From Panaeolus papilionaceus (taxonomy: Eukaryota > Basidiomycota > Agaricomycetes > Agaricales), in assembly GCA_015501605.1 (NCBI GenBank), contig JADNRZ010000051.1, positions 1 to 64,000 of the forward strand: a DNA stretch of 64,000 nucleotides, in the 5' to 3' direction. Under the pieces are notes generated by a model, which saw nothing but the letters and a program-made list of their open reading frames with translations, was not told where the DNA came from and ran no database searches. Positions 33,589-45,092 of the stretch are shown piece by piece. The translations under genes were made by a program, and so were the position numbers. Position 1 is the first letter of the stretch. Every line of letters begins with the position of its first letter.

Positions 33589-34431
33589 TGATGAGCGCGC
33601 AACGGTGGGACGTCGAATGGAAACACAAACAAAAACAAATGAGAAAGGTGATGGGAGCGGTGAGGGTGATAGTGGTGGTGCAAGGTGAGTGAAGACAAGA
33701 GGAGTGCGCTCGGTTGCAAGATCGTGGGGTCCGGCGAGCTGAGGTTATGAGAGGAAGACTAAGACGATGGTGAGGTGTTCAGGTCGGCGACGGCGACGCT
33801 GAGGAACAATATGAAACAAAATACGGCTGCTGAACGGCTGGGGAAGCGATTTGGGATAAAAACCGACGACGGCGGCGACTGAGTACGAAAGCCAACGATG
33901 GTGGCTACCTAGGACAACTGGGAGATGAAGAACTAAGAGGAAAACTGAACCAGACACGGCTGGCGGCGCTGATATTGCTGGAACGAGGACGATACGAGAC
34001 TGAAAGCAGAAACTGATCTAGGAGTGAGACTAATCTGATTTTCAAGGTAAGCTAGTGTACAGTTTTTATATTCTACCTGCAGAGCTATCTACCAAATAAG
34101 AAAGTGAGTTAAAATGGCAAAATGAATGAGAGCAGTGACTAGAAAAGAAACCAGAACGCAGAAATTAAAGAGATGAGACAAAGAGGAACAAAATAATCCA
34201 GGGACTTTTGAATTTATGAGGTGAGGAGGAGGGGGATCGAGGTATAAAGTGAGGTGGCTGAGGGTCGTATGAATGTGTTAAGAGGAGCGATGAAGCGCTG
34301 GTTTGAATAGTAGACGTGACAGCTCGTGCGCTTGAGCTTGATCCTGATGCCGTGGCGTGGGCACGTGTGAGGGAGTCGGTGAAGTCGTCCGAAATCGCGA
34401 AAAAGGGCGTATGAGGGCGCGGGGCTCATCA
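33589..34431. repeat. LTR-like dispersed repeat R1, copy 2
   Basis: About 843 bp with ends TGATGAGC and GCTCATCA, homologous to copy 1 at 26957. ACGA flanks both sides (33585-33588 and 34432-34435), a possible 4-bp target duplication. Confidence 0.65.
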
Positions 34432-35642
34432 ACGATGTATCAAACAGACACCGGCACAGAATGTGGGCACTCTAGTGCACACTAGTACACACTTACCCGT
34501 GCACACGAATGGGGTGAAACGGTCATGGAGGGAGAATGTGAAATAAGAGAAAGGGAAAGAAAGGGTGAAACAATCATACACGTCAATCAGTGATGTGTTG
34601 CAAGAATTAAAGAAAGGTGAAGAATAAGGGAAAGGAAAATTGAGAAATGAAGTGGTAAAGGTCAAAAATCGCAAATCAAACCGAAGATCAAAGGTAACAA
34701 TCGAAAGGAAAAGTCCCAGCTGTGAACCGTGGTAGACAATCTGGAAAGTTTGACAGCATACCTGTCGGGAATTGCGTTGGTGGAGTTGAGTCCACAGTTT
34801 CGAAGCTGTGTGATGTTCTAGAGACTGATCAACTGTGATTATGTGTTTTCAATGTAAAGGTAAGAATATCGAGAGTACAAGGAGAGGGTGGGTGGGAAAA
34901 GAAAAAGAATAAAAATACTGAGCCGAGCGACAACTTGTCGCGCCGACTAGAGAGCGAGGCGAAGTAATAATGAAGGTACAAGGAGGAAGTGTGAATCGAG
35001 TCGTCAAGGGTTGACTCGCTCACGTGACCAAGAAGGTCGATCTGTGTGCGTGCACACAGATCACTCCAGTATCCAGCCACATCATGGCCGCTGCAGCTTT
35101 ATCATTTAGTGACGAGGTCAAAATCTCGTTCTCAGTCATTGGCTCCCCTGCGTGTGGTACAACGTACTCGTATTACCGTTCACAGTTGGTGACCAATGCG
35201 ACGACGCAGTTGCGGATGGCGAGGCTTGATGGTCTACTCCAAATATACATCTCAGAAAGAGGAATGTCACCTACACATGCAGTGCAAAATGCAAACAGGT
35301 CGCTCACCCAGAGGAGCCTGATTGCAAAGAGAATGAAGCTGCGGTGGAGTTGAGGCGATTGGCGCGGGGTATGGGCTGGCAGAAGTGCCCCTCATGCAAG
35401 TGGCTGGTTGAACGAGGTAGGTATCGGCTTTGCTATACGTGCGCAAAACCATGGAATACGATACATGAATGCAGCCCCAATTTAGATTACACATGATCAA
35501 TGATTGCCTACTAATTAAAATAATCGCTCGAATTTCTCCAAATGCATACATTGCCGTACATGTATTATACGAGTCCGAAATCTGGCAATTGTATCTAAGC
35601 ACTATGTCGACGGGTACTTGAGTTTGGCACCCCATATCCAAG
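34432..35642. other. Intergenic with one short frame
   Basis: No clear gene. A plus-strand frame from the ATG at 35084 (90 codons, MAAAALSFSDEVKISF) is open but unrecognised. A 24-bp inverted repeat is listed separately. Confidence 0.4.
35039..35062. repeat. 24-bp inverted repeat
   Basis: GATCTGTGTGC and GCACACAGATC are perfect 11-bp arms separated by GT. It follows CACGTGACCAAGAAGG, part of which recurs near 14936. Confidence 0.6.
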
Positions 35643-36459
35643 TCAACGACGAGGGCCTAGAAAAATATAAGTTAACTTCAGTTAGCGTATGAAACATTGG
35701 AGAGACACAATAAGACTGACCTTCAACGCCTTTGTACTGGTTCTCTGAGTGATCTTCGAACGACTCAACTTTGCAATGGGATACATTCCCTACGTTGTTG
35801 AAGTGAACATTCCAGGTATTGGCGATTGGTCTCTGAATGTATTGTGCAGGGTCTGAGAGCCACCTTGCTTGAAGCTGATGAAGCAGGATGACCTGGCGCT
35901 CAACACCCTGAAGATCGGCAAGAATTAAGGGGGAGCTTGGTGGCAAGGACGTGGATTCTATCGAAGCATTTGATCCAAGATCTTCCGGAGGAGCGCAAAC
36001 GGACTAGAGTTATGCAACAGATTAGCAAATGCACAACATTTAGGATATTGACGTCAATAAACCTTGAGGTATAAAAACAGTGCGACCAAACAGCCCATGC
36101 ATTCATTTCGTGCGTTGAGACGCGCTCGGGATAGGCTCCATTTCTGATGAAGCGGAAGGTTTTCAAGGTCCTCGAGGCACTTGAGAGTGTGTTGTAGCTG
36201 TCTATTCAATTGCTTGAGCGGATAGTAATTGAGACGTGTCGCCAAGAGGCGTAGCGTGGACGTACCTTACAAGCGCGCAGATTGATTCGTCCTTTGATGT
36301 GCTGTGATCCATTATATGCGTGACCTGTGTCGCTAATTTGGACAGCATCTCAATGAGCACTCGTTCATCTGAGTTTTCAATAAAACCAAGGAGCCTGTGA
36401 GCCCATATAAAAGAGCAGAGAAGGAAGAGAAAAAGGAATAAAGTAAGAGGGACCTCCAT
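35643..36459 (-). CDS. Hypothetical secreted or membrane-anchored protein
   Basis: Exons, in gene order, 36271-36459, 36063-36212, 35721-36003 and 35643-35656 give 211 residues; introns are 58, 59 and 64 nt with good GT-AG ends. The first about 20 residues (MEVPLTLFLFLFLLCSFIWA) are a signal peptide or membrane anchor. Then come helical segments (QLNRQLQHTLKCLEDLENL) and a more polar C-terminal part (WNVHFNNVGNVSHCKVESFE). The model ends GPRR then TGA. The same frame stays open 15 more codons after this TGA, so CGA to TGA shortening is possible. Family not recognised. Confidence 0.6.
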
Positions 36460-36570
36460 GAATGGGGTTGCTCATGAGCAATTCCGGAGGGATTATATAA
36501 GGTTTTACTACATTAATTAGACTTTCAGGGAATTTACATAAGCAGACTTTCACGGCTCCCCCATTAAGGG

Positions 36571-36672
36571 GGGGGGGGGCACCCTAAAGGGTTAAATCGA
36601 TGGGAGAGGATGTTGAGTTACCCCTTTAGGGTGTCCCCCCACCCTAAAGGGTTAACTCGATGGGAGAGGATG
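36571..36672. repeat. 60-bp-period direct repeat with inverted copy and G12 run
   Basis: ACCCTAAAGGGTTAA-TCGA plus TGGGAGAGGATG occurs at 36581-36612 and 36641-36672. Between them TTACCCCTTTAGGGTGTCCC (36618-36637) is the inverse of the flanking GGGG-CACCCTAAAGGGTTAA. A run of 12 G precedes the first copy. Confidence 0.75.
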
Positions 36673-38043
36673 GGGGACCGAGACTAAGTTATAATGTTAT
36701 ACAGGATATTTACTAAATTATTTAGGGCATGAGGCGTCAGATACAATTCGCGTGATTATAAACAGAATGAAGCAAACATCTGGGTTCAAAAGGCCATTAA
36801 ATTGAAGATGGCATTATTTTACACGAAAATACGAAGGTCAAGGCCAATCCGGTTAAAAATGGCAGACAAGTAGCAATTAAGGCATTCGGAATACAAATAA
36901 GCTCCTTCTGATACGACAATTTCATTCTCCCTTGCATGAAAAAAACACCATGCTGGACCATATAGTGTCAGACATGGCTAGGGCAAGTAAATTTTATTGA
37001 AACAAAAAAGAATCTATATCTCAAAAGCTACACATCGTCCAAACAATGTGTGAAAAGCTGGGGGGAAGAATTTTTTGATTCACGAGATCTAACCAGATAG
37101 TTGGGTAGGTAAGGATGGGGGAGGGAGAAAAGGGAACAGCGACAGTGGTTGAATGTCTTTCGTTGCTTATCATGTTCTTAAATTCCATACCTATTATACT
37201 GACATTTACTCAGCTACAACAGATAGAGGGTACTCCCACTTACTCGATCGCAGAAATATAGGTGACAATCGAAGAAGTTTGTCAATTCTTCCATCTGCGT
37301 CCATTTGACTAGTCGCAGTGATGCTGCAGAAGACTGCCCTGTACTGAACGTTTTTACAGAGATTCTTCCCACCTTGACTCTGCTTCATAGATTGACGACG
37401 CTGCATTTGGAGATAGATATGACTCCTGCGAATATGATATGTCTTTCATCTCTGTATACTTTCCCGTTATCCTTCGATAGCTGTCTCAGGGCTGGCATTC
37501 ACGGAGAAAATAAGGATCGCTCTAGTGGTTAATGGAGCTCCCGCTAATGCCCCCGAGCATGCAGAGCAGATGTTGCTTTTTGAAGAGGAAATAACAGCAT
37601 TGCGTCCACGAAGCAACGTGTATTGGTTGTTATGTGAATCTCATGGATGAAGCATCAAATTTAGGCTTTTATGTAGTTCTATATCCAATTTCCATTAAAA
37701 ATCCAACTATTCATCAACCATTTTCCTCTTTTTGAATGCACCGGCGCGGTTCTTCTTTTAGTACGCAGTGTTGATAGTCGTCATTACTCGCCTGAGAAGT
37801 GCAACAGAGTCAACCTGCACTGCCGTGGCAACCTTCCATTGTCAGAGCTGGAGCCTACTGCATTGTCGAAGCCGCGCAAGGCAAACCAACACCATATAAG
37901 GAAATAGTGAGGCTCTGGTCCCACACATCACAATGCGTATCTCATTGTCGGAAAGTATAAAGCTAAAGCCTGGTCCGAGAGAAATAGTGTTAACTACATA
38001 TACTCATCGCACTCATTTTCGCACACCATCAACTGTTCGTTCA
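36673..38043. other. Intergenic with a possible LRR remnant
   Basis: Mostly AT-rich spacer. Around 37305-37530 a plus-strand frame reads LTLLHRLTTLHLEID and resembles an LRR scrap of an F-box-type gene, but nothing complete. Confidence 0.35.
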
Positions 38044-38726
38044 ATGGCCAAATCCACCAAGGCTGCCGACCTTTCTCGACGCGCACTCCCCATGGAGCTC
38101 CATGAGGTCATTCTCAAGTTCTTCCTGACCGACCTCAGCATCGACGACCCAAACAAATCTTTTTCTCGTGCGTGTTCACCGAGCCTCGTCAGTAAGCTCT
38201 TTTTGGAGGTTTCCAAACCCAATCAACTCAAGCGTGTCTCTGCACTCTCGCTGAACGCCCACCCCAATGGTAACAAGGAGGCCCAACGAGCCCTTCAGTA
38301 TTTCAATGACCATCCTTGTGACAGAGAGCTTGTCAAGAGGATTCAGTTGTTCATCGGAGCTGGTTGTTCTCTGAATCCTGACCAGGTCCGAGATTGTTTA
38401 GACTCTCGCTGGAGTACGAAGAGACACCAGACATCAATGGTGATCAGGTCATTTATGTTCGGTCCGCCTTCACAGGCATTCGGTTTCTTGAGCTTACCAA
38501 GGTCGCCGAGCTCTACCTACCCGTATTCCTTAGTATTCCCAGCATCGAGACGCTCAAACTCAATGGTTGCTTGTTTTGCCTTACGGTAGAACTCGATCCA
38601 TATGAGATGCCAGTTGCAGACTCCAACATTCGTATGGTGCGCCATCCGCACAAATATTATTTTCGGTGTGGAAAGTTAGAAAGGGGGATGTACCTTAGTA
38701 AAATTAGACTTGAATTTAAAACTTGA
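38044..38726 (+). pseudogene. 5' half of an F-box protein gene
   Basis: Exons 38044-38413 and 38476-38726 with a 62-nt intron (GTACGA...TTCACAG), which joins DCLDSRWS to IRFLELTKVAELYLP in frame. The ATG at 38044 is preferred over the in-frame 37933 because the F-box-like segment (RALPMELHEVILKFFLTDL...SLVSKLFLEVS) follows it. Leucine-rich text (FLELTKVAELYLPVF, SIETLKLNGC) comes next and the frame ends with TGA at 38724. At 206 residues it is short for such proteins, and the matching C-terminal half seems to lie at 39999-41015. It could still be expressed as a short F-box protein. Confidence 0.6.
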
Positions 38727-39998
38727 ATGCCGAAGTTTCATGTACGCATGTTGAAACTCCTGACATGTGTGCAGAAACCTTCGAAGAGTGCGGGGAAACT
38801 CTCAGATGGGATGTCCAAACTTGGGAAACCAGTGTAGGAGATGAGTGAAAACCTCGAAACGGTGATGAGCAGCGCGCTCACCTGAACCCGTAACCCACCT
38901 TTTTCGCATTTCACTATCACGCACGCACGCACGCGCTTCACACTCCGCCGCTTACGCATCCCGGTCATCACGGCTTCGTCACCAACTCACGGCGCTATCG
39001 TATACTACAAGCGTCGCTTGTTAGCATTACCATCAGCCGCCACAACACTAAACGGGATAGCCCCGACCGATGTACCTTACAACGACGCACCCCATGATGC
39101 GTACGGGCGTTAAGTCCGTTATTTTTATCATTTTCTTCATCTTTTATTCCCCTTTTGTTGTCCAACTCCTTTATCCCCTCACTTCACCCCCTCCTTTCAC
39201 CCATTTCAAGTCATTTCTTTTGTTTTAAATCCTTTCTTGTGCGCCTCGGCGCTTTCCTATTTCGTTTCGAACCCCCTAGTCAGTATTATACCTCCGTAGT
39301 GAGTTTTGTACATAGTCTAGGAGGCTTCGTAAAAAGAAAAGAGCTACTTTTATGCCCACATTTTGAACCTCTAAGTTTTAGTCTCACATCTCAGTCCTAG
39401 GAAGCGTCGTCTGCTTCAAATATCTGTTTATTCTATCGCTACGAAGGCCTAGTCAACTACGGAAACACCTATTCGCAACCCCAGAGCGCCCTCTGCGACG
39501 TTGACCTCACGCTCGTCATCGAGTGTGTAATTTCCCGCGCTTGAAGACGTTGCGCGCACATCAACGGTTGTCCAAACTTTCAAAAATCGGCCACATTTTG
39601 AGAAATATATTGAAAAATTGTGTGCAAACTTGTTGTCTGAAGGAGTTTTGCCAGACTTTGTGAGATTTATGAGTCTTTGCACACCCAGATTGAATGGTTT
39701 GCATCGGCTGGTATTGCCTTTTTACGAAATTTTTAGGGTTTTCTCGATGCATTTCTCAACTTTATGGTCAATTTTGAGTACTTTACAGACACACCAGAGG
39801 GTTTTGAATGTCTTTTAAAAGTTCAAGCATTCATCAATTTAAAACTTTGGACACATATTTTTGGGCTTTGATACATGTTTTCAAAGTTTAGACACTCGTT
39901 TTGGAAGTTTGGACACACAATTTGAGAGTTTGCGCACACTCTTTCTAAATTCCACATACATTTGTACTTCGTCGTGAAATGATTTTATCTAATGGTAG
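38727..39998. other. Non-coding segment between two F-box gene halves
   Basis: Contains a (CACG)n-like run near 38930, a T/C-rich part (39120-39250), and at about 39840-39950 an imperfect about 25-bp repeat built on AAGTTTGGACACA-like units. No ORF with protein features. It may be an insertion. Confidence 0.5.
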
Positions 39999-41015
39999 AT
40001 GTATTTTCATTACAATATGCTAACATTACAGAGTTTCAACACACAAAATAATATTTGTGTGGATGGCGCACCATACATTCGCGGCTTCGAGTTCAACGGG
40101 AACATAGTTCCTGATGGAGCGCATAATCAACGAAATTATGTCGGCTTGTCTACACTTTTACTTCTCCCACGTCTCGAAGAGCTAGTTTTCAATGGTCTCC
40201 AGCGCTTTTGTCCCTTACCCTCAATCTTAGGTTTTGAACCCGCCCTTTCATTTGATCTCCACAAGCTCGTGATTCACGCCGAGAAGGAGGAGGAGATACG
40301 ACTTCTGCTTGAGCTATATCACGATCAAGCAACGTTGATGTCAGTCAGGCCTTTCGATCGACTGCGTGAATTTCGAGTCAGCGCAGATGGGAGGGTGGGG
40401 GGCGATGTGCCAGTGGAGCATATTCGCAGAGTCCTGGAAATGACTCACTTGGAAACTTTCGGATTGTCATGGGGTAAGATCTCGAAATCATTAACAACAT
40501 ACACGTAGGGTTAACTTTTTATATTAGGGTGGACCACATCGATGACTGAACTGTGGAAGATCTACGACCGGCTAGCCATGTACATCACATCTCGCGACAA
40601 CATGCTCAAAAACCTTCAGATCCCTGTTCTAGCGTTCCCAAACTTCGACGTCTACGACGAAGCGATGGCGAAATTGGTTGGGTTTTCGAATTCCATCGCC
40701 GTCAGCAACACATTAGAAGACCTTCGGATCTCTTTCAGCACCAATGCTCCCAGTCATCCCCTGCTTAATCTGTTCCAGTCATTCCCTCTTGGCCCCTGGC
40801 GCGACGTCGCTGAGCTCCTCAAATCTCCCGACAATTTTCCGTCCTTGAAGTCCGTAGTCATTGATTGGACTTGCCTCAGACAGCGGAATACCGACGAGGT
40901 CATGATAAACTCTGTCGATTCCTTGGCCCACTACCATTTTAGGATGGCAATGAAACCGCTGGCTGAGCGTCCAGCAGTTAAGAGTTCTCTAAACTGGAGT
41001 ACCACAATCTTTTGA
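39999..41015 (+). pseudogene. 3' half of an F-box/LRR protein gene
   Basis: Two exons, about 39999-40473 and 40528-41015 (54-nt intron GTAAGA...TATTAG, joining FGLSWG to WTTSMTELW), end with TGA at 41013. It has LRR-like segments (LPRLEELVFNGLQ, FDRLREFRVSADG, TLEDLRISFSTNA, FPSLKSVVIDW) typical of the C-terminal part of fungal F-box proteins, but no F-box. The true 5' border is unclear; convincing text begins near 40056 (CVDGAPYIRGFEFNGN). It lies in the same orientation downstream of the F-box half at 38044-38726. Confidence 0.6.
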
Positions 41016-42052
41016 TTTATTCGCACCAGACTGTCCTAGATACCCCAGATATTTACCGTGTATATGAATCATTATGTCCGTTATGGTTATGCTTTTATGG
41101 TTTTTGAACGAATTTGCACACGAATTACACTGAAAATATGGGAAGCGTCCAAGTTCAAAATTTCATGCTTGAAAAGGATATACGCCGACTCGATTGTACA
41201 CTTATATGAGTATTGTAGCCAATGTATCCGTCGCCCGAGCATCATGAATTCGAACCAGGTACGGTTGACGGGAACCGCATGGTTGGACTTTTTCGCTTTA
41301 TGCGCTTGACTCCTCGGCTCCTGCTCGGCACCTATGGGAGGCCCCATCACATTAAAACACCCCTATATCCCAATTTCTGAGCACCCCCACTAGCTATCGA
41401 CAACACCCACAATAATGCTTGAAATCAAATGGTAATATCATAGTATTAAAATATATAAAGTAGTGAAAGGGAATAACCCCTGAACATCGCTGAAAAACCT
41501 GATTATAGTTCTTATTTATCAATAATGAAGGTTTTTATTGGATGAGTCGATGTCGGCATTCAAATGCACCAAATACATAAGATAAACGCTCAATTTGAGA
41601 GACAACTGACAGGTAAGCGGAGGTGTATGAATGCGTGACCCCAGTTGTTGTGATCATATGTATATAAAGAAAAGGACTGGTAGGACACATGAAAGACGAC
41701 ATGGGTGAGTGAGAGCAGAGGGCAGAGATCGTTGGATATGTGTACCTATAACAATAACGTTTCGGATGAAAAGTTGACTCGGAATTGAGTCAAGAGTTAT
41801 ATTTTGAGCTTAAATTTTGCGCTGTTGATGGGGGAAGCAGAACGTCATCCACTATGGCACAATTTCACTATGTAGTGTGTGGATCCAAATGAGCGCTCCT
41901 GCTTTTCGTAGATTCAGACACTTTTGTTTGACTTCCACCATTTTCCATAGCTATCTACTTAGTTTACAGCGAATAAAAGCTTCTTTCCCATCCTAACCTT
42001 CCTATTTGGTGATTGTATTCGTGGATGTCGTCCTTGAATGCATGGTGTATGT
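41016..42052. other. Intergenic, no gene seen
   Basis: Spacer upstream of repeat R2 copy 2. No convincing frame. Confidence 0.5.
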
Positions 42053-42526
42053 TGATGTGTGTGTGTGGGGAGACCTGGGTGAAAGGGTGAGCGGCGGTGA
42101 AGGTGTAACTGGGAGATGAGATGGTAGGATGAAAAGGGAAAGCAAGACACGCAGTTCGTTGGATCAATGAGAGAGCGACAGAGATGAGGAGATAGGAAGA
42201 GAAGTTGAGTGTGAGGTGAAATGGGGCGAATACGAGGGACGAATAACGCAACAATAACCGTTAACGAAGATGTACGCGGACACCGATCAACGACGCAACA
42301 CGAACACGAAATACGAGATACAAGGGAGAAAGAGAGCTCGTTTTCGTCGTAAACTAGGTACATGATATTTATAATGCTATGAGCAATGATGGAAATTAAA
42401 ATAATATACTCGAATCTAAGGAAAGCAAGAGCGCTCACTGCGTGAACGAAGCGCTGATGCGACCAGAAATAATCAGAAAATGATCGAAAAATAGATAAAT
42501 AGGGATTACCGATGCGGGGCTCACCA
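42053..42526. repeat. LTR-like dispersed repeat R2, copy 2 (longest)
   Basis: About 474 bp, starting TGATGTGTGTGTGTGGGGAG and ending GGGGCTCACCA. Homologous to 32527-32890 and 63199-63582. TG/CA ends, no coding capacity. Confidence 0.65.
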
Positions 42527-42559
42527 CCGTCTGTGCACCTTTATTAGAGGTTTGTCCTG

Positions 42560-42712
42560 TTATTTTCGCCGTTTTCCTCCCTCCTCTTTGCCTTAGTTCA
42601 CCTCACATCCATCTGCCCTTCACGGGGCGTGTCATAGCCCTCCCTTTCCATCCGATCCTCTCACCCTCACTCACCTTTCGCCGGGGTCTCCCCACGCGCA
42701 CATCAGCGCTTA
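42560..42712 (-). repeat. Inverted partial copy of repeat R2
   Basis: Its reverse complement starts GCTGATGTGCGCGTGGGGAG and continues like the start of R2. It is head-to-head with the copy at 42053. 42713-43270 has no gene and should hold the promoter of the next gene. Confidence 0.55.
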
Positions 42713-43270
42713 CATATTGGATTTCCACTTTCTAAGGATTGGACGTTCTGAGCCAACGTCTGGCCCTCGGAGTCATCTGGGTGGGTGTTTCACTTCAGTT
42801 CAACTCAGTCAAAGCCGTAAAACCGACGACTGGAATGTGCGAAGCGAAGGAAGTTCAACCATGCGGTTCCCGTCAACCGTACCAGGAAAGAGAGAAGCCA
42901 CTCTTGGATAAATCTAGAAGAAAAAATGTTGTACAGATAGCGGAGTTACCTGTTCGTTGACCAGTGTTAACCCTTGGCGTTGACGCTGGGGTCATTTCGG
43001 GGATGGTGATTGGTCAGAGCGGGGTTTCAAATATTTGGATGGAGTTGTTCCTGGACCTTTGAGCATTTTCATCAGACCCTTTCCACTGGACCTATTCGTC
43101 GTCGTTCAATGTTCCTCATTTTTGTCAAATGATGCTTATCAAGGGAAATAGAGGGACTCATACCTACCGAGATGGCTGCTGACGGTTTGCGCAGCACCTC
43201 TCTTTATTCTGAACCACCATAGTTGAACACTGGATGACCCGTTGAGGTTCTAGCCCTTCTCTTCTTCCCA

Positions 43271-44829
43271 ATGTTATACACCATCCTCGCCGTCCTTACT
43301 CTACTCATATCAGGAGCAAACTCGCAGGCTACACGCCTCAGTGGCGACGAATACACATGGGTAAACGAGTTCTCATTTAATTCGTCGTGTCACTCATAGC
43401 GTATTTTCAATATAGGGGTTCAACAGTCTCGGGCAAAGTCCTTGTCATGTAGCCAGTCGCCTATTATCCATATGCGTTGGTGGACGTTAGTGTATTTAAC
43501 GTTGTCCCTGTGTCCTGATTTTGCTAACCATTCACATTCACATTTTCAGCTGTCACAGTCGCGGCTCTGAAGCCTAATGCTATCTACGCAGGCGCACAGG
43601 AGGGGGGAGGTGGCTCAGATTGTAGATGTAGCTCAGTCTACTACTCCATGTTGTCTGCCTGCGCGCAGTGTCAGGGGAGGGCTTGGCTAGAGTATGTTGT
43701 TCTCGTCCTTCATCACGCGACTTCTGATTCTGATGTGCGTTTTGCCCCTCTGCCGCTACAGCTGGCCAGATCAAATATACTGGTGTAAGGACGTTTACCA
43801 TCAGTAGTGAGTATTGTAACCATTTCCCTTTGAGAGTTTTTTTTTGACGCATCGTCATAGTCTCCCGTTTTCCGTCCCTTTAGATTTTCAGGTTCCGTCC
43901 TGGGCGTATATAGATATTGCAGTGTGTCTTTGCGGCATTACTTCAATTTCGACTATAATTGACTCATCTTCCTCTCTCAGTCACTCAACATTTTCAACCT
44001 CGACGCAGCCCGAAATTCAATTAGGACTACGTCAGATCCGCCAACTCCCCGTCCAACTCGTACCCCAACTCCAACCCCGAGAACAACACCTACTCCCTCT
44101 CCCAACTCTCCCGACGTCGCACCTACCTCTACCCCTGGCCGTACAAACACCAACACCTCTTCAGACTCTTCGACCTTGCGTTCCAATTCCCCATCACCCT
44201 CATCTCGCACCACCTCTGGGACAACCACGTTAGTGGTTGACGCACCAGTAAATTCAGACGACGCACCCTTCGCAAATTCCCCCTCAAATTCATCCAATGG
44301 TGCGCCTGATGCAATCAACGCCAACGGTGGAGGTTCCGTTTCAGCGTCTGGTAATCCTGCTCCAGTTGGAGCGATACTCGGTGGGATTGTGGGAAGCATG
44401 GCTGTCATCGCATTCTTGATACTGGGCCTGCTGTGGATGAGACGAAAGTCGCAATACGAGGCGAGATTACTCAACAGGGAGCAAATGGGTGGATCGGGAG
44501 TGATTGGGGGCAATGACGACACTGTCCCGCCTGCATATACGGTGTCGCCTCATACAACCGGAACGAGTGGTTTGGGTAGCTCGAATCCGTTTTTTACTAG
44601 CGGTAAAGGCCGTGTGGAGTATCACGGTGGGATGGGCAGCGCAACGAGCCCGATGCTCTCAGGTTCGAGGACCCCGGATTATAGTAATTTCATGGATCCA
44701 GATTCGGGATTGTCTGTGGCGGGTACCGCAGGTAACCGTACGACTGATTGGGACGAGCAGATGAGGCAGGTAGATGCCGCTCCGACCCGTGTCCTCAGTC
44801 CTGTTCGAGGCAGTATAAATAAATTTTAG
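43271..44829 (+). CDS. Single-pass membrane glycoprotein with Cys-rich ectodomain
   Basis: Exons 43271-43360, 43416-43485, 43550-43691, 43762-43806, 43861-43921 and 43981-44829 give 418 residues. Signal peptide about 1-20; then a Cys-rich domain up to about residue 136 (FNSLGQSPCHVA, DCRCSSVYYSMLSACAQCQG, WCKDVYH, VPSWAYIDIA); a long Thr/Pro/Ser-rich stalk likely O-glycosylated; one membrane helix near 268-290 (GAILGGIVGSMAVIAFLILG) with a basic stop (MRRK); and a Gly/Ser-rich cytoplasmic tail. I know this architecture as a widespread uncharacterised Agaricomycete plasma-membrane family with features of wall sensors. The exon 5 boundary was chosen because the other acceptors create stops. Confidence 0.82.
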
Positions 44830-45092
44830 TTATTTATCTTTCGAGAATGTTCAAGAAGGTTGACGATTGAATCATGCTTTTTCGCCACGATGCCCTCATT
44901 CAGTCGCTACCAAAGGATCTGGAAGCTCCCCAGGTGATGTTGTCAGAGCTACTTGCAGCGATGTAGTGAGCATTCATAATTGTTTCTGTTCGACATGCAC
45001 CATTTTCACATAGGACCGATAATATTAGCAACTGAGATAGACAAGCAAGTTCATAGTGTACATATGTTTTTTAAATCGATGTGAACATAGAG

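Noticed and set aside
42717..42960. Two overlapping plus-strand frames
   Set aside because: About 64-73 codons in different frames over the same DNA, next to an inverted repeat fragment, without supporting splice structure.
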